In this document: in pieces, positions 41,899 to 53,539 of the stretch
How the letters are laid out: every line of letters begins with the position of its first letter
How positions within the stretch are numbered: the stretch's first letter is position 1
Assembly (NCBI RefSeq): GCF_000002425.4
Contig: NC_037271.1
Location: 4,055,563-4,119,562, forward strand
Source of the DNA: Physcomitrium patens
Lineage: Eukaryota; Streptophyta; Bryopsida; Funariales; Funariaceae
DNA: 64,000 nucleotides
Direction of reading: 5' to 3'
Notes under the pieces: generated by a model
The model's input: the letters and a program-made list of their open reading frames with translations, nothing else
What the model was told of the DNA's origin: nothing
The model's database searches: none
Made by a program: the position numbers and the translations under genes

Positions 41899-41946
41899 AT
41901 TATTTATAATTTGAAATCAAGATGTAAGTTTAAAAATGATTTTATT

Positions 41947-41999
<53 letters not shown>
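41947..41999. repeat. (CA)n(TA)n compound microsatellite
   Basis: About 11 CA units passing into about 15 TA units. Confidence 0.97.
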
Positions 42000-42002
<3 letters not shown>

Positions 42003-42400
42003 TTATTAATAATATAATTTTTTCTAAAAATAAAAAATCATTGATAATTTATTCATTAAATAATTATTAATGAAATTGAAGGTTTTTACTTGATATTGAA
42101 AATAAACTTATGTTAGTTTACTAAATGTTTAAATGTAATTAGATTATGTTCTTTGGTTTCCAAATTAAATTATTTTAAGAATCATATTATTATTTTTTCA
42201 AAAAATAACATTTTTAATAATGATAAAGTCTATTGTTAAAAACAATATAATCATAAATGCAAATATTATAAATCATATAAATTTTGTCATAATCATAACA
42301 TGTTGTAGAAACCTCAAGAAACAAATTTCGTAAAACAAAGTTTTCTTGTAGTGATTTAAAAACCATCCTTTAAAGTCCAATTAATTCTCAGAGCGAAAAA

Positions 42401-45400
42401 AAAAAATTATTATAACGAGAAGAATATTTTGGTCACAGGAGGCTTGCCAAGTAAGCTGGAGTACACAGCCAAAAGGCTGAAGCTTTATTCCAGCCCGGTC
42501 ACAGGACCACACCCATGAAGAACATTTCGTATTCTCATTTTAAAGTGACACTTTGGCGCCAAAATCCTTCATCGTCCACGTAAGCAAATATTCTGCACAC
42601 GTGGAAAGGTCGTTCACATGCGCGTTGTCAACACACAAGGGAGCCGGAGTCTGTTCTTATTGAGCTGACGTCGTACATCCTCCAACGACGAAATCATCCA
42701 ACGAGGATCTAACGGATGAATGATATGTGATGCTGGTCGTTGTGAACTTGTGCATGTTGCTGTGCTTGTGATGGGGTGTGGCGGGAGTGGAGGCGAGATA
42801 TAGGAATTTTGAGAGTCGCCGGCTATGGCGGATTCATTCGTGCTTTGACCTTGCAAACATTCGAGAAATTTTGTGAGCAATAAATTTCAAGTAGTTCGAA
42901 CTGAAAAGTTCAAGCGGCTGATGAAGGTGAGCAGGGAGTCGACGTTTCGCTTTGAAGCCAGTTTTGATTCACCAGATGGTAAGCTTTTAGAGCCTTTACT
43001 TAGATTTTCCGCTTCGTCGGCAGTCTCTGAATTACTGACTGTAACAATGCAAGTGCATGTGCGAAAATTAAATTCACATCTCCCGAGAACTATTCGTTCA
43101 CCTTAGAAAAATCCGGTTAGATTTGTGTGTAAGCTTCCATTTTCGCATTACGATGGGAATGTTTGTTTGGTTTTTTGAAACGATGTTGTCTGATGATCTA
43201 CATTCACCTAATCCTCTCGTTTGATTGGTATCTTGTCTCCTCGAACAGCACAATTGGAAATAAAGAATGTCTTAGCATTCGATGCTCCCATTGGGCTGCT
43301 CACGCTAACCTGTGCGCATCATGTGATGAAGGTGATTGTAGGTGATTGCACCGTCCACTGTGCAATCCCCTATTATCATTTCGTCATATTTATTATTGGA
43401 CAAATATTGTGACGAAGATCAAGATGGCTTGAAGAAGTAACGCTGCGGTCTACTGTAGCTTGAAGTGGAAACATTGAAATTGCAACTTAATATTATTGTG
43501 CACCTATATCTTTGAGGTGCGGTATATCAGTCAACTCCATCTTGATCCAACAGACATTCGTATATTGCATGTTTTAGGATTTTTTTCCCATTCATAGATA
43601 AGTTTTGATATCCCTCTAGAAATGCCTTGATCCAAAGGAACTTCGAAGAGCTGTCTTCTCCAATAAAAGGTATTCTTGCGCGAATAGTAACACTAAGATG
43701 TATACTTACAGGCTATTTATATTAGATGCGCTCTGATCATTGAACTTGGATCACTTGTTTTTTCAAATTGTTTAGTTGCTCATCATCTCAGGCACATCAT
43801 TTCGTAATTCTAAGGAGAGAATTGTATCTTCCGTAAATGTCTTAAAGGCTACGGCCAAGCCGTTGGCGGACGACAATGACGAAATTAATTAGCCACCAAG
43901 GAAACCAGCCTAACTTTTAGGGATGAGCAAGTTGCGGACACCAACCTCGTTCAATCTGAAAACAACTAATTACTCTGAGCTTCTTTCAGCGCCAACTCTC
44001 GCAAGTCACTAGCGAAATTTTTTGCGAGTGATCTATGATTGGATTTTAATAGGGCTCTGTGGATACATTGAGATCGCCGATGATCTTTCTAGCTGTTTAC
44101 TTTCCAAGCGCAGCTATACAACCAACTGTCTGGGGTCCGTCAACATCACAGCTTGCCCATCTATCTTGAAGCAACTGTTGTTTTCAAAGCATCAATAATC
44201 AACATTTCACTGACTGCTTTGAGATGGCGCTGTCGATAAAGCTGAGGAGCTTTACGAACGATGGATGGTACGCTTCCTTACTGTAAGATAGACTCCTCAG
44301 CAATTCAACCTTTTTTACGTCTCGATCGAGGTTCATTGGTGAAATTCTACGACGCAATTACTCTAGGTGAAGCATTTACGTTCACCTGCACACCATATGC
44401 CGCGTAGCCCCTCTTTTCATGATGCTTTCATTTTATTTTGAGTTCCTGACACTCACTGTTACTTATATTAATCATCCAGAGAATGCAGACAAATAAAGTG
44501 ACCTGGTAAGGATGGACTCACGTCCAATGGCGGCGCTGAATATAGAGGAATAAAGCGGACTTTTATGAGGACCGTTTTTTCGTCATTGAAGTAAACTCAT
44601 ACCCAAAATATGCGGCTAATATACTATTCCTTGAGGAGCATGTCTCAAAATCTTAATTTGCATATCTGGTGTCGTGCTGGTCGATGCATTGTTGCGTAGT
44701 GCTTCAACCAATAGCGCGACAGCTAAATCATATCTGTGGAGTCGAGAGTGCTCGGAACTCCAGTGTTGTAGTTCATATTACCTGGTTCTTATTTTCACTT
44801 GTGTTTTTGATGGCCCTCAAAGATATCCTTTTATTGTGATTATACAGAAAAAATGGGCCATGTCAGCAACAAATTTTGGCCGAGTGCATCACAGGGTTGG
44901 AGGCACGATCTGAAGCTTATGTAGCAATCTCTTAATTATCTCTTCCAACCAGCTGAACTCGATGATATTTTTACCCTAGGTGGTATGCATACCAATCAAT
45001 TATGCACAGCATCTTTCTACATTCCCAGCTTTTCAGAGAAGATTGATGGTGGAACGACGAATACATGCGTACATCGTAAGCTGTGGCCACTTCTTTTGGC
45101 TTTCTGCTGCAGTAAACCAACCCCTTACAGTTGGTTTGGTTTGGTGTGAGATTTCACTTTTGACAAGACAATGAATTTTTAGAATTATCAGGTTGATGCA
45201 TGTATTGGCAACTACTGTAACCTGCTGGGTGAAATCTGTTTGTAAGAGCCCAGTTGCAAATATCCTTGCACCAGCACATCAGAAGAGACCAACTGATCAA
45301 TTGCGTTAACCATTTGACAGAAGGTGGTATCTTCCCAGTGTTCACGAAGTTACGATTAGCAATCTTTACTTCAAATGCCATTCCAGTCGATGGATTGTGG

Positions 45401-48400
45401 AAAAGAAGATACTGGCTTTGACTGGCTGAAAATCTGACTGATGACCAACATCGTTCTAGTACCTGGATGTTTGAGGTGGAAAATAATTGTGTAGGTAAGC
45501 ATCTCGAATCTGGAGTAAGTAGCATCAGTACTTTTCATTGACAAGTCTTTCGTCCTTAATCGATAAGCAAGTTTGTAATTGGAACGACCACCCTGTTAAA
45601 GATTTACAAAGATACAATCATCCTGGGGTATCTGTACCTGACCATCCTTAGTGCTTGTAATTTTTTTACTCTTCAAATTACAGGGAAGAATAATAGATGG
45701 ATGCGATGGAGAATGGATGATCTCGCCCACATGCTCGAGAATGCTAGTGTATGATCAGGACACAGCTAACATGTTGAGATCCGATCAGCTCTAAAACTTG
45801 ATTAGGGGATAAACTTCGCCTACAAGCATCCAAAAATTCCAAATGATACGAAATTGACTGTGCAAGTGATACGGAAGCCATTATGATTTAGCGAATGGAT
45901 ACCTATATCCTGGTCCAGGTCAGAAGAGGTGGTTCTTCTGGAAACCCACCTAGGCTACAAGCTTCACAATACACTGGATTGGGAAAAAGCATAAACCGCC
46001 CACCGTCTCCACACATGCCTGTCCTTGGTTTAAGATGGTCTATCTTACTATCATTATTGGCTCAGACAACAGTAGACTTGCGCATTGAGAGCCAGTAGGA
46101 ACTTTTTCAGTTTGAAACTATATTAGGGACAATTGGGCTACACCTCGTCGAGCAGGACATGGCACATCTGAGCGCCGGGTACGTCGTGGCCATGTAAGTA
46201 GTACACTATTGTTCAAAGTCTCCCCACCATATCAGTTTGTACAACTATATGATACAGAAAGGACACACTACGAGTTGAATAGGACTGAGGTCTGACAATT
46301 GCCTCAATAAATTATGAGATTCAGTAAATCGTAAAAAATTCCATGAAGAATTTTGTTTCTTTTGTTTTTGTGGTGTAAGCATGTGTACTAATGGAACAAC
46401 TGGAAATATTCAGACCCCAGCTACTATCCGGTTCGAACAATTGGTTCAGCGACTAGTTCACCGACCATAGCGCGTATTCAATTCCGGAACTGGGTTACTT
46501 ATGCTCGACATACTGTTCACATTTGACTGGTGAGAACCTCCACTGATTTTTACCTTGTGGAAAACCCTAGAAACTTTTGTTTTCTTTTTATCAACCAAGT
46601 GGACTTTAATTAACTTGAACTCAACATTCCAAACTAAATTTGATTTGCTTGTTAAAGGAATTTATTCACCGAAAATCAGATACAGATTTTTAAATTTGTT
46701 TCTATGATGAAGGGATTGACATCTGTTAAACCAAAATCCACCAGTTCAGCGTAAGCAGTAGCATCTGGTGGCCATCAGAGTTTCGTCTTTAAACATCTGA
46801 GAATTCGAACGATAATTTCTGGAGCTTTTATACTGGAATCTCCGGGCAGCTAGCTTCGCCCTAAACAATTCGATTTTCCTCAATACAACTGAAATTTGAA
46901 TTGCGGAATGCCCTTCTTCACACAGGTATGGTACAAAAGTTACTATGCGATGGGTGGCCACATCATTAGCATTCTGCTGCTGTGCTTCACGAGAGTTAAT
47001 TTGCTGAAAAACATTCGCAGGTCGAGCTGGCGGAGTACTGGAGGAAGTGAATGCACGCTCACTGTAACGCACATGATGATCAACAAGATTTAATAAGCCT
47101 CTGGCAGCGGAAGAGGCAAAATCAATACTTGGAACTCATTCAATCACGGCTTCGATGCCCTGATGGAACCCAGTTAAATGCTTCTTCTAACAGGCTCACG
47201 GATCACACATTCTCCACTAAGCTGCCAGCCAAGGTGAATCCAGTCACAGCCCCTAATGAATGTCATTTGCTGCTTTTAACAAAAACTGATCGCTGAAGTC
47301 CATGCGCTCACCACTCTCCCCCTGCCCTTTCTCGAGTTGATTTTGTCACGGACTGAGACAATGCATTTAATGCACAGAGAAGCTATTTAGAATGTGCCCT
47401 TCAGTAATTCATATGCCGAGGCGACACAAATTCATCCTTGCGAAACAACACATTTGGTTTGGAAAGCTTCGGGGACACTATATCTTTCACGACGTCATGG
47501 ATGGCTTGGCACAGCCGACTACCAGCGAGAGATGCGAAAGGCACTGACAGACACAGTGACTGGAAAATTGCCATAAAGGTTAGTGTCGATGACGGCCTGC
47601 TGCATAGAGAGATCAATTACGAGAGCTTTTTTATTATATATATAAACAAATTAGGCATAATCAGGCGTCACATACCTTCACAATTATTGAATATGAGACG
47701 TCTTTATACAGTAGCGGCAATGGTGATCGGCATGTAACAGCTGCCAGCGTGCCCACAGTGCTACGATGACTAACTGTGGATTGAAATTTAATGGCTGTGA
47801 ATCGAGTCGCTTGATTCGCATCCTTGGTAATGATCTACAATGCCTACATTTCATCATCCCCACTGTCTGTTTGGTTGTCCTTTTCTTTCCTTTTTTTTTT
47901 CTTTTTTTTTTTCTTTTTTTTTTCACTTTTGGGGGTTACTTATAGTTTATTATACTACAGTTGTGCCAGTCCTGAATGGACCTCTCCCACTTTCCCTCTC
48001 TATCTCTCTCTCACTCAACATCATGAGGTGTTCTCATCCCGACTCCCACATGATCACTATAAGCTTGCTTTGATAGAAGCATACTAAGGTTCTATACCAG
48101 TGATTCGTTCTTTCTATGGATTCCAGGGTCAAATAGCTATGCGAAATACCACAGGTGTTCAGGAACAAATTAGCTCTGGAATAATTTCACTCAAATGTGC
48201 AAATTATCTAGATTTTGTTCTTGTGAGTAAAGAACAGGGTCCTACAGTTAAGTTAACGCAACTGCGCTTCGATGAATCTCCAGTGCCGACCTGATATGTT
48301 CCAGCGCTTCCAAAGCTTTCTATGTAATTCAATGTCGGAGATAAATCACTTTCCAGTGACCAATTTGCTTCCTCGGCTTGTCTCGCGTCATGACGGTATC

Positions 48401-48910
48401 ATCAATCCCTATGACGGTGCAGAGAAATTTAGTCTTGAGGCAGCTTTGTCAAGGCAGCCAGCAGAGTCATATGCTGCGGAAGGAGCTTGTCCTCGATCAC
48501 GACTAAAATTTCAAATTTCTATCAGTCACCTGAGATGCCTGGCCCACCCAGCGCACAGACAACAATGGAAAACACTCATCGCACAATGTGTATCAACTGC
48601 ATAGCCGCTTGAATCACTCGCATGCTTTCGTGTGTCGTTCGAAATCTGCGGCCTCCGGGGACATGACGATCCCTCAGCAATAGGATTCCTCATTCAATCA
48701 CCTAAGGAGCTCATGGTTTCACTGCATCGGATCAAATTCATGGTGGAACTACGTAAACATTCAATATTATCTGCTTCAAGTGGGACAGTGGACACACGGA
48801 ATTTCAGCCTTCACGCGAGGGGAAAAATAATAATAATCATGATTGTTCCATCGGATTTTTCACTTCAACGCGCGTCCTGGGGTCTTCGCCTTGGAAGTTG
48901 CTCTCTCCAG
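42401..48910. other. low-copy region without a recognised gene
   Basis: About 6.5 kb of balanced composition, unlike the AT-rich transposon spacers. Many short open frames on both strands, none that I recognise. Tentative exons at 42921-43669 are listed separately. Pyrimidine tract at 47880-47925. Could be long-intron gene parts, upstream or downstream regulatory DNA of the CLE gene, or old duplicated fragments. Confidence 0.4.
42921..43669 (+). other. three tentative exons of an unknown protein
   Basis: 42921-42978, 43249-43331 and 43620-43669 are bounded by good donors (GATG|GTAAGC, GAAG|GTGATT, AAAG|GTATTC) and acceptors (GAACAG, CCTCTAG) and join in phase to an open frame starting MKVSRESTFRFEASFDSPD and continuing LEIKNVLAFDAPIGLLTLTC, then KCLDPKELRRAVFSNK. 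I could not find convincing further exons and do not recognise the protein. May be chance. Confidence 0.25.
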
Positions 48911-49312
48911 TTAGTTGTGCAGCGGATTGGGACCCGTGGGAACCAAGCGCTTCGACATCCCCCAAAGGCTGCGGTCTCGTTGCCTCTGCCCAGGCGGCGA
49001 CTCAGCCTCCACGTCCCAAATCGGGTCCACAGCATCATCACCAGCTTTTGAATTGGGCGGCAGGGCATTCCGCCGCGCATGAAATGCAACACCCTTCTTC
49101 CCACCACCTTCCATTCCCACAACCGAGTCCACATTCGCGGAGTAGAGGGATTCAGCCTCCGCAATTCCTCTGTCGCCCACATTGAGCAACCGCGTCGACT
49201 CAACACGCATTGTCATGCCGAGCACCATCGTCAACACCAACAACACGACGACGACCATTCCTACCACGGGCCCCTTCATCATCGCAGGCCACAAATCTCC
49301 GCTGAACTCCAA
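48911..49312 (-). CDS. CLE: CLE signalling-peptide precursor
   Basis: Intronless frame of 133 codons. The last 12 residues, RLVPTGPNPLHN (48914-48949), form a canonical CLE dodecapeptide directly before the stop, preceded by basic residues (SKR). CLE peptides are secreted, trimmed and hydroxylated at the prolines, and bind CLV1-type leucine-rich-repeat receptor kinases to control stem-cell and division-plane decisions. Near the N-terminus is a hydrophobic core (VVGMVVVVLLVLTMVLGM) fitting a signal peptide; Met12 (49277-49279), followed by Lys, would be a more typical start than Met1. The middle is poorly conserved spacer, as in the family. A TDIF-type end is excluded by the RLVP start. Length is a little above the usual 80-120 residues. 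Confidence 0.9.
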   Translation of the reverse strand: MEFSGDLWPAMMKGPVVGMVVVVLLVLTMVLGMTMRVESTRLLNVGDRGIAEAESLYSANVDSVVGMEGGGKKGVAFHARRNALPPNSKAGDDAVDPIWDVEAESPPGQRQRDRSLWGMSKRLVPTGPNPLHN

Positions 49313-50024
49313 CCCACAAAACGCTCAACTCAAAATCTCCAATCGCACCAGCCACCCTCCGCCCTCAATCTAGCACTAAAGCTTAACCCCACTACACTCG
49401 CCAGTTGAACCACGAAGAATGACGCAAAAATATGTAATTCCACACCTTATGACACCTGGACAATCGTCACAAACAACGTCGGGCCGGCAGGGTGTACAAT
49501 CCCTGACAGATCTAATCAAGGACTGCAGTGCATAGACAAGTCCACATAATTACTAACAACCTGATGCCAGGAATTCGTATAGGACGCTCCCATAACTGGC
49601 TCCGTCTGAAAGGCGCAACTCCACCTCTCCATCAATGGCCTCACGCACCCCCCCCCCCTCCCCCCCCCCGCTCTGTAGGTCGCCGATGCTGCTAGTGCTC
49701 GCGTCCCTCATCCGATTCACGGCCAGGGCGGCGATTCCATATTTCTCTGCTGCTGCTGGCTGCGATGGGTGCGTCGTCGCCTCATTGCCCATCACCGTTG
49801 CGCCTTCACCCTCCTCATGAATGCGGGTCTCGCGACCTCGCTGCGCTGCGATCTCGTGCGCGACGCAGACAGAGAGGGAGCGAGAGAGGGAGAGCTCCAT
49901 GCCGGGGCGTATACCGGGCTGCTTGGTGGCGTGCCCTCCGCCCTGTATATTGCCATCGGTTTAGCTTTATCGGCCTGGCTCTTGTCTATACGATGGAGTT
50001 GTATTCCTTCTCCATTATTGTTGA
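49313..50024. other. upstream region of the CLE gene, GC-richer
   Basis: Probably 5' leader and promoter for the minus-strand CLE gene. Open frames at 49553-50065 on both strands have no similarity I know. Includes a poly-C tract. Confidence 0.45.
49648..49669 (+). repeat. poly-C tract
   Basis: C11 T C10, with G on the minus (CLE-sense) strand. Confidence 0.95.
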
Positions 50025-50541
50025 CCTCGCAATTATTGGATATCTCTTGCAATTCTATAAAATAGCTCCCATTCTAAGAAAGCATACATATCTTATTGTT
50101 GACCTTCTATCATTTGTATTTCCAATCCAATCCGCATCATAATAACAACGCAAAGTAATATTATCACCTCCAAGGCACAATTTGAAATGCAAAGAACCTT
50201 TTAAGTACCTCATAATCTTTTTGATAGTTTTTCAATGGATTGATTCAACCTTTGACATGTGTTGGCTCATAATACTTATTGCATATGCAAGATCCACCCT
50301 TGTACCAACTATTGCACATATAAGTGAGTCCAATGTTGCTTTATATGAAAAACCTTGCATTTGACCTTCAACTTTAGAAAACTTTTTATTTGTGAGCTTC
50401 ATCAATTTTAAATTGGCTTCCAAAGGTGTATCTATAGGCCTACACTCCTCCATGTTGACTTGTTTCAATACCCCTTTAATGTACTTGCTTTGGCTCATTA
50501 TATTTGTCTTCTTAGCATAATCTCTTACAAACTCCATTTTT
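50025..50541 (-). pseudogene. copia-2 RNase H and end of reverse transcriptase (broken)
   Basis: Aligns with 30330-30835 of copia-1 with many changes: MSQSKYIKGVLKQVNMEECR, TPLEANLKLMKLTNKKFSK, GTRVDLAYAISIMSQHMSK. It starts abruptly at about 50025; the 3' LTR is missing. Confidence 0.85.
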
Positions 50542-51557
50542 ATCAAGAACAAGAACTCGATGAAAGCAAATAAACAAGTGAGACTCTCTCAAAGAAATAG
50601 AAATATAAAAATATGTATATTAAAAGAAAAATTAGAATGGTTATTGCCCAAAGATAAAGAAACTACAGACTCTTGAAACTAGACTAGAAACAAGAAAGGA
50701 GTGTACCAATGAATCTAACTTGTGATCTTAGCGTTGGCTAACTTTGGAGTTGAAGTTCAATCACAAGTTGTACTTGATTGATAAATCCTTGAAATTTGAA
50801 TCTTGTATTATCAATCTTCTTCGATTAGGCAACTCTAGGTTCTCTAATACTAGAAGGATGTTCTACTATAGGAGAAGAAATGTGATTTGGTGTAGATATT
50901 GAAGCGATTTCAATCATATTTATATCTTCACTTTCTGCTATTTTTGTTATTTTTGGTGGTGATAAATTGAGTTGATGCATTGTAAATATCTATTCTTTCA
51001 ATTGCTCTTGCATTTGTGCTATTATATTCTTCATTTCAAAAAGTTTTGCTATGATAATATTAATTAAAAAAAAATCTAATATCATTCAAGGTAAATAAAA
51101 GAGAGGTCTTTAGAACAAAGAAAATACTAAAAATAATATTAGTTTAGAAGAAGATAATGTGCAACTTCTAATATGCTTATGTCTTATCAAGAAAAAGAAA
51201 TAATTCACTCTTAATCAAGAAAAGATAAAGCTCTAATATTATAACTGTACTCTTATCAATTTGTTTATAACAAGAATTTGATAAAAACAAATAATTAAGT
51301 AAGACTCTCTCAAAAAAATAAAAATAAAGAAGTATACATATTAAAAGAAAAATTGGAATAGCTATTGCCAAAAGACAAAGAAACTAGAGACTCTTGTCAA
51401 TTCCTTTCTTATTTTTAGTCTAGTTTCAAGAGTCTCTAATTTCTTTGTCTTTTAGCAATAGTCATTCTAGTTTTCCTTTTAATACACATACTCCTCTATT
51501 TCTATTTTTTTGAGAGAGTCTCACTTATTTATTTGCTTTCATTGAGTTCTTGTCTTT
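50542..51557. mobile_element. inverted-repeat composite of beta LTR and gag pieces
   Basis: A 1-kb block interrupting copia-2. Left arm (about 50546-50700) is the U5 end of a beta LTR; the centre (50702-51060) is a reversed-sense gag fragment matching 7545-7725 and 16388-16560; then leader, primer-site region (near 51244-51254) and a second LTR piece; the right arm (about 51398-51553) is the left arm inverted. The arms match at roughly 85 to 90 percent. Confidence 0.75.
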
Positions 51558-52943
51558 AATAAATTTTAAATAATAATAAAGTTCTTTCAAATCACTCATC
51601 TTATACTCTTTTTCTAACTTTGCTTTGAATCAATCCATCATCTTTAAAGTTTTGATCAAAATGATCAAATCATCAACATAAAAGATGACAATCAATATGA
51701 ACTCATTTGATAGCATGACATATAAGAAATAATCAATCTTACTTCTTTCAAACCCTTCATTTATAAAGAATGTATTAATACATTGATACCATATCTTTTG
51801 TAATTGCTTAAGCTCATACAAAGATTTTTTCAACTTACAAACAAGATTTTTTTTTCCTTCAACAAATCCTTCAGATTGATTTATATATATATTTTCTTCT
51901 AATCTTTTACTTAACAAAGCTATCTTCACATTCATTTCATGCATCTCCAAGTCCATTACTCCCTCAATTGCCATAATAGTTCTAATGGTGTTGAATTCAA
52001 CCAAGGCAACAAATATCTCATTGAAATCAATACTAGCAACTTGTCAATAGTCTTTGGCAGTCAATTTAGTCTTATATCTCACAATATTATCCATTGCATC
52101 CTTCTTGGTTTTAAATACCTATTTATAATCAATTAAAGATTGATTTGATGGTAGTTGAGTTATCTTCCATGTTTCAATGTCCATAAGAAATTTTTATTCT
52201 TCTTTTATGGCATTCTTCTATTTCATAACATATGTGGACTTTATTGTATAATACAAATTTAATAAATCGGCAAAGACTATAATATTAGCATATTCTTTAC
52301 TTACTTGAGGAAAGATGTGGTTCTTCCACCATTTATCAAGTTTTTTTCTATTTATCAAAAGATATCTCCTTTCACTTGATGAAGATTCACTGGCTTGCAT
52401 TCCAACATCTTTTGCAATCTTCTTTATATTAAAGCTTATTTCTTCATAGTTAATGGTTGATATTCTTTATCATCATCATCTTCAATATCTTAATTGTCTT
52501 CATTACTAGTTCTAGCAATTCTAGACATACTTTGATCTACCTTCTTTTGGCTCTTCATCTTAATGTGTAATTCCACTATCTTCATTGTAATCATTTTTTT
52601 TATTTTTATTTTTATTTTTTTGCTACAATTAAAGATATATCTATAAATACATCATTATTTCAATTTGGACACATCTTTAAGTGTTCATAAGTATTCTTAT
52701 GTTCCAAAAATTCTCTATCACGATTCTTGATGATTTTTTTGGTTTCTAAATATATAAGCTTATATGCCTTGGTACCTTTATAATATCCAAAAAATATATA
52801 TTTTGTACCTTTTACATTAGGTTATATACATTAGCAATGCATCTAAAAATCTTCATGTGTAAAACATAAGGTTCTTTGTTATTCCAAGTTTCTTGTAGAG
52901 TCATTGATGTAAGTATATTTATAAGATACCTATTTTTTATATT
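51558..52943 (-). pseudogene. copia-2 reverse transcriptase and integrase remnant
   Basis: Continues copia-2: YVDDLIILIKTLKMM, LEMHEMNVKIALLSK, LYELKQLQKIWYQ, then the linker (SSSERRYLLINRKKLDKWWKNHIF) and the integrase end (52640-52943). Many stops and frameshifts, AT drift. Useful for comparison: it keeps Trp and Gln (KWW, FPQV) where copia-1 has stops. Confidence 0.85.
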
Positions 52944-53135
52944 TATGAGATAAGGCTTCACTCTTATCAATTCATTTTTAGTCTTTAGTCTTGTTTCAAG
53001 ACTTTTTAGTCTTCTTATCTTTGGCAATAGTTATTCTAGTTTAATATTATATCATCTTTGAATAACTTTTTAATTCATTTGAGTGATATGAGAGTGTATT
53101 AAGGATTTCATTCTTCAAGATTTAATAGTGATTGA
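52944..53135 (+). mobile_element. beta4 5' LTR, 3' part
   Basis: Matches the last 190 bp of 56894-57414: TTCTTATCTTTGGCAATAG, TATCATCTTTGA, GTGTATTAAGGATTT. Starts at the predicted transcript start region (CTTCACTCTTATCAATTC). Confidence 0.75.
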
Positions 53136-53539
53136 GAAAGAGTAGCAAAGATTAAGTTCTTAACTTTATGACAAGGATCATGGTTAGCTACCATATATAT
53201 TGCTAAATTCTTAAACCTTGCTTATAGTATGGACTAAAATGACAAAGCTCTTATGAATTAATTTCAATATAGGTTGATGGATAATATAAAAGATTTATTA
53301 TTGATAATGTTAAAGGTAAAATCTTTAGAACAATTTAGTGCTTAAGCCATAGCATGCAATAATTGATTATTTAAAAGATGTAAAGAATAAAGACTTGACT
53401 AGAAAAGAACAAGTCAAATAATGATGACAGCTCCCAAGTTTTTAAGAACTTATTTATTAAGGGAAAAGCCAAGTTATTCTTTAAATAAAAAAATATAAAT
53501 ATTCTTCTGAAGCATCATCATTATAATTATTCTATCAAT
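53136..53539 (+). pseudogene. beta4 gag relic
   Basis: Fragments align with beta gag: AIACNN-LFK against AIDFAVKCDNRLF. Multiple stops; the zinc knuckle is not visible. Confidence 0.6.

Larger units (their letters stand above)
41295..42400. other. AT-rich intergenic stretch
   Basis: No gene seen. Holds two microsatellites (next entries). Confidence 0.5.

Noticed and set aside
45154-45525. 123-codon minus-strand frame as a gene
   Set aside because: No motif, no splice support and no recognised family; length expected by chance in a 6-kb low-copy block.
48898-49408. Plus-strand open frames overlapping the CLE gene
   Set aside because: The minus-strand frame has a signal peptide and an exact CLE motif before its stop; the plus frames look like nothing known.
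49553-49900. 115-codon minus-strand frame upstream of CLE
   Set aside because: Low-complexity composition and poly-G tract; more likely leader or promoter DNA.
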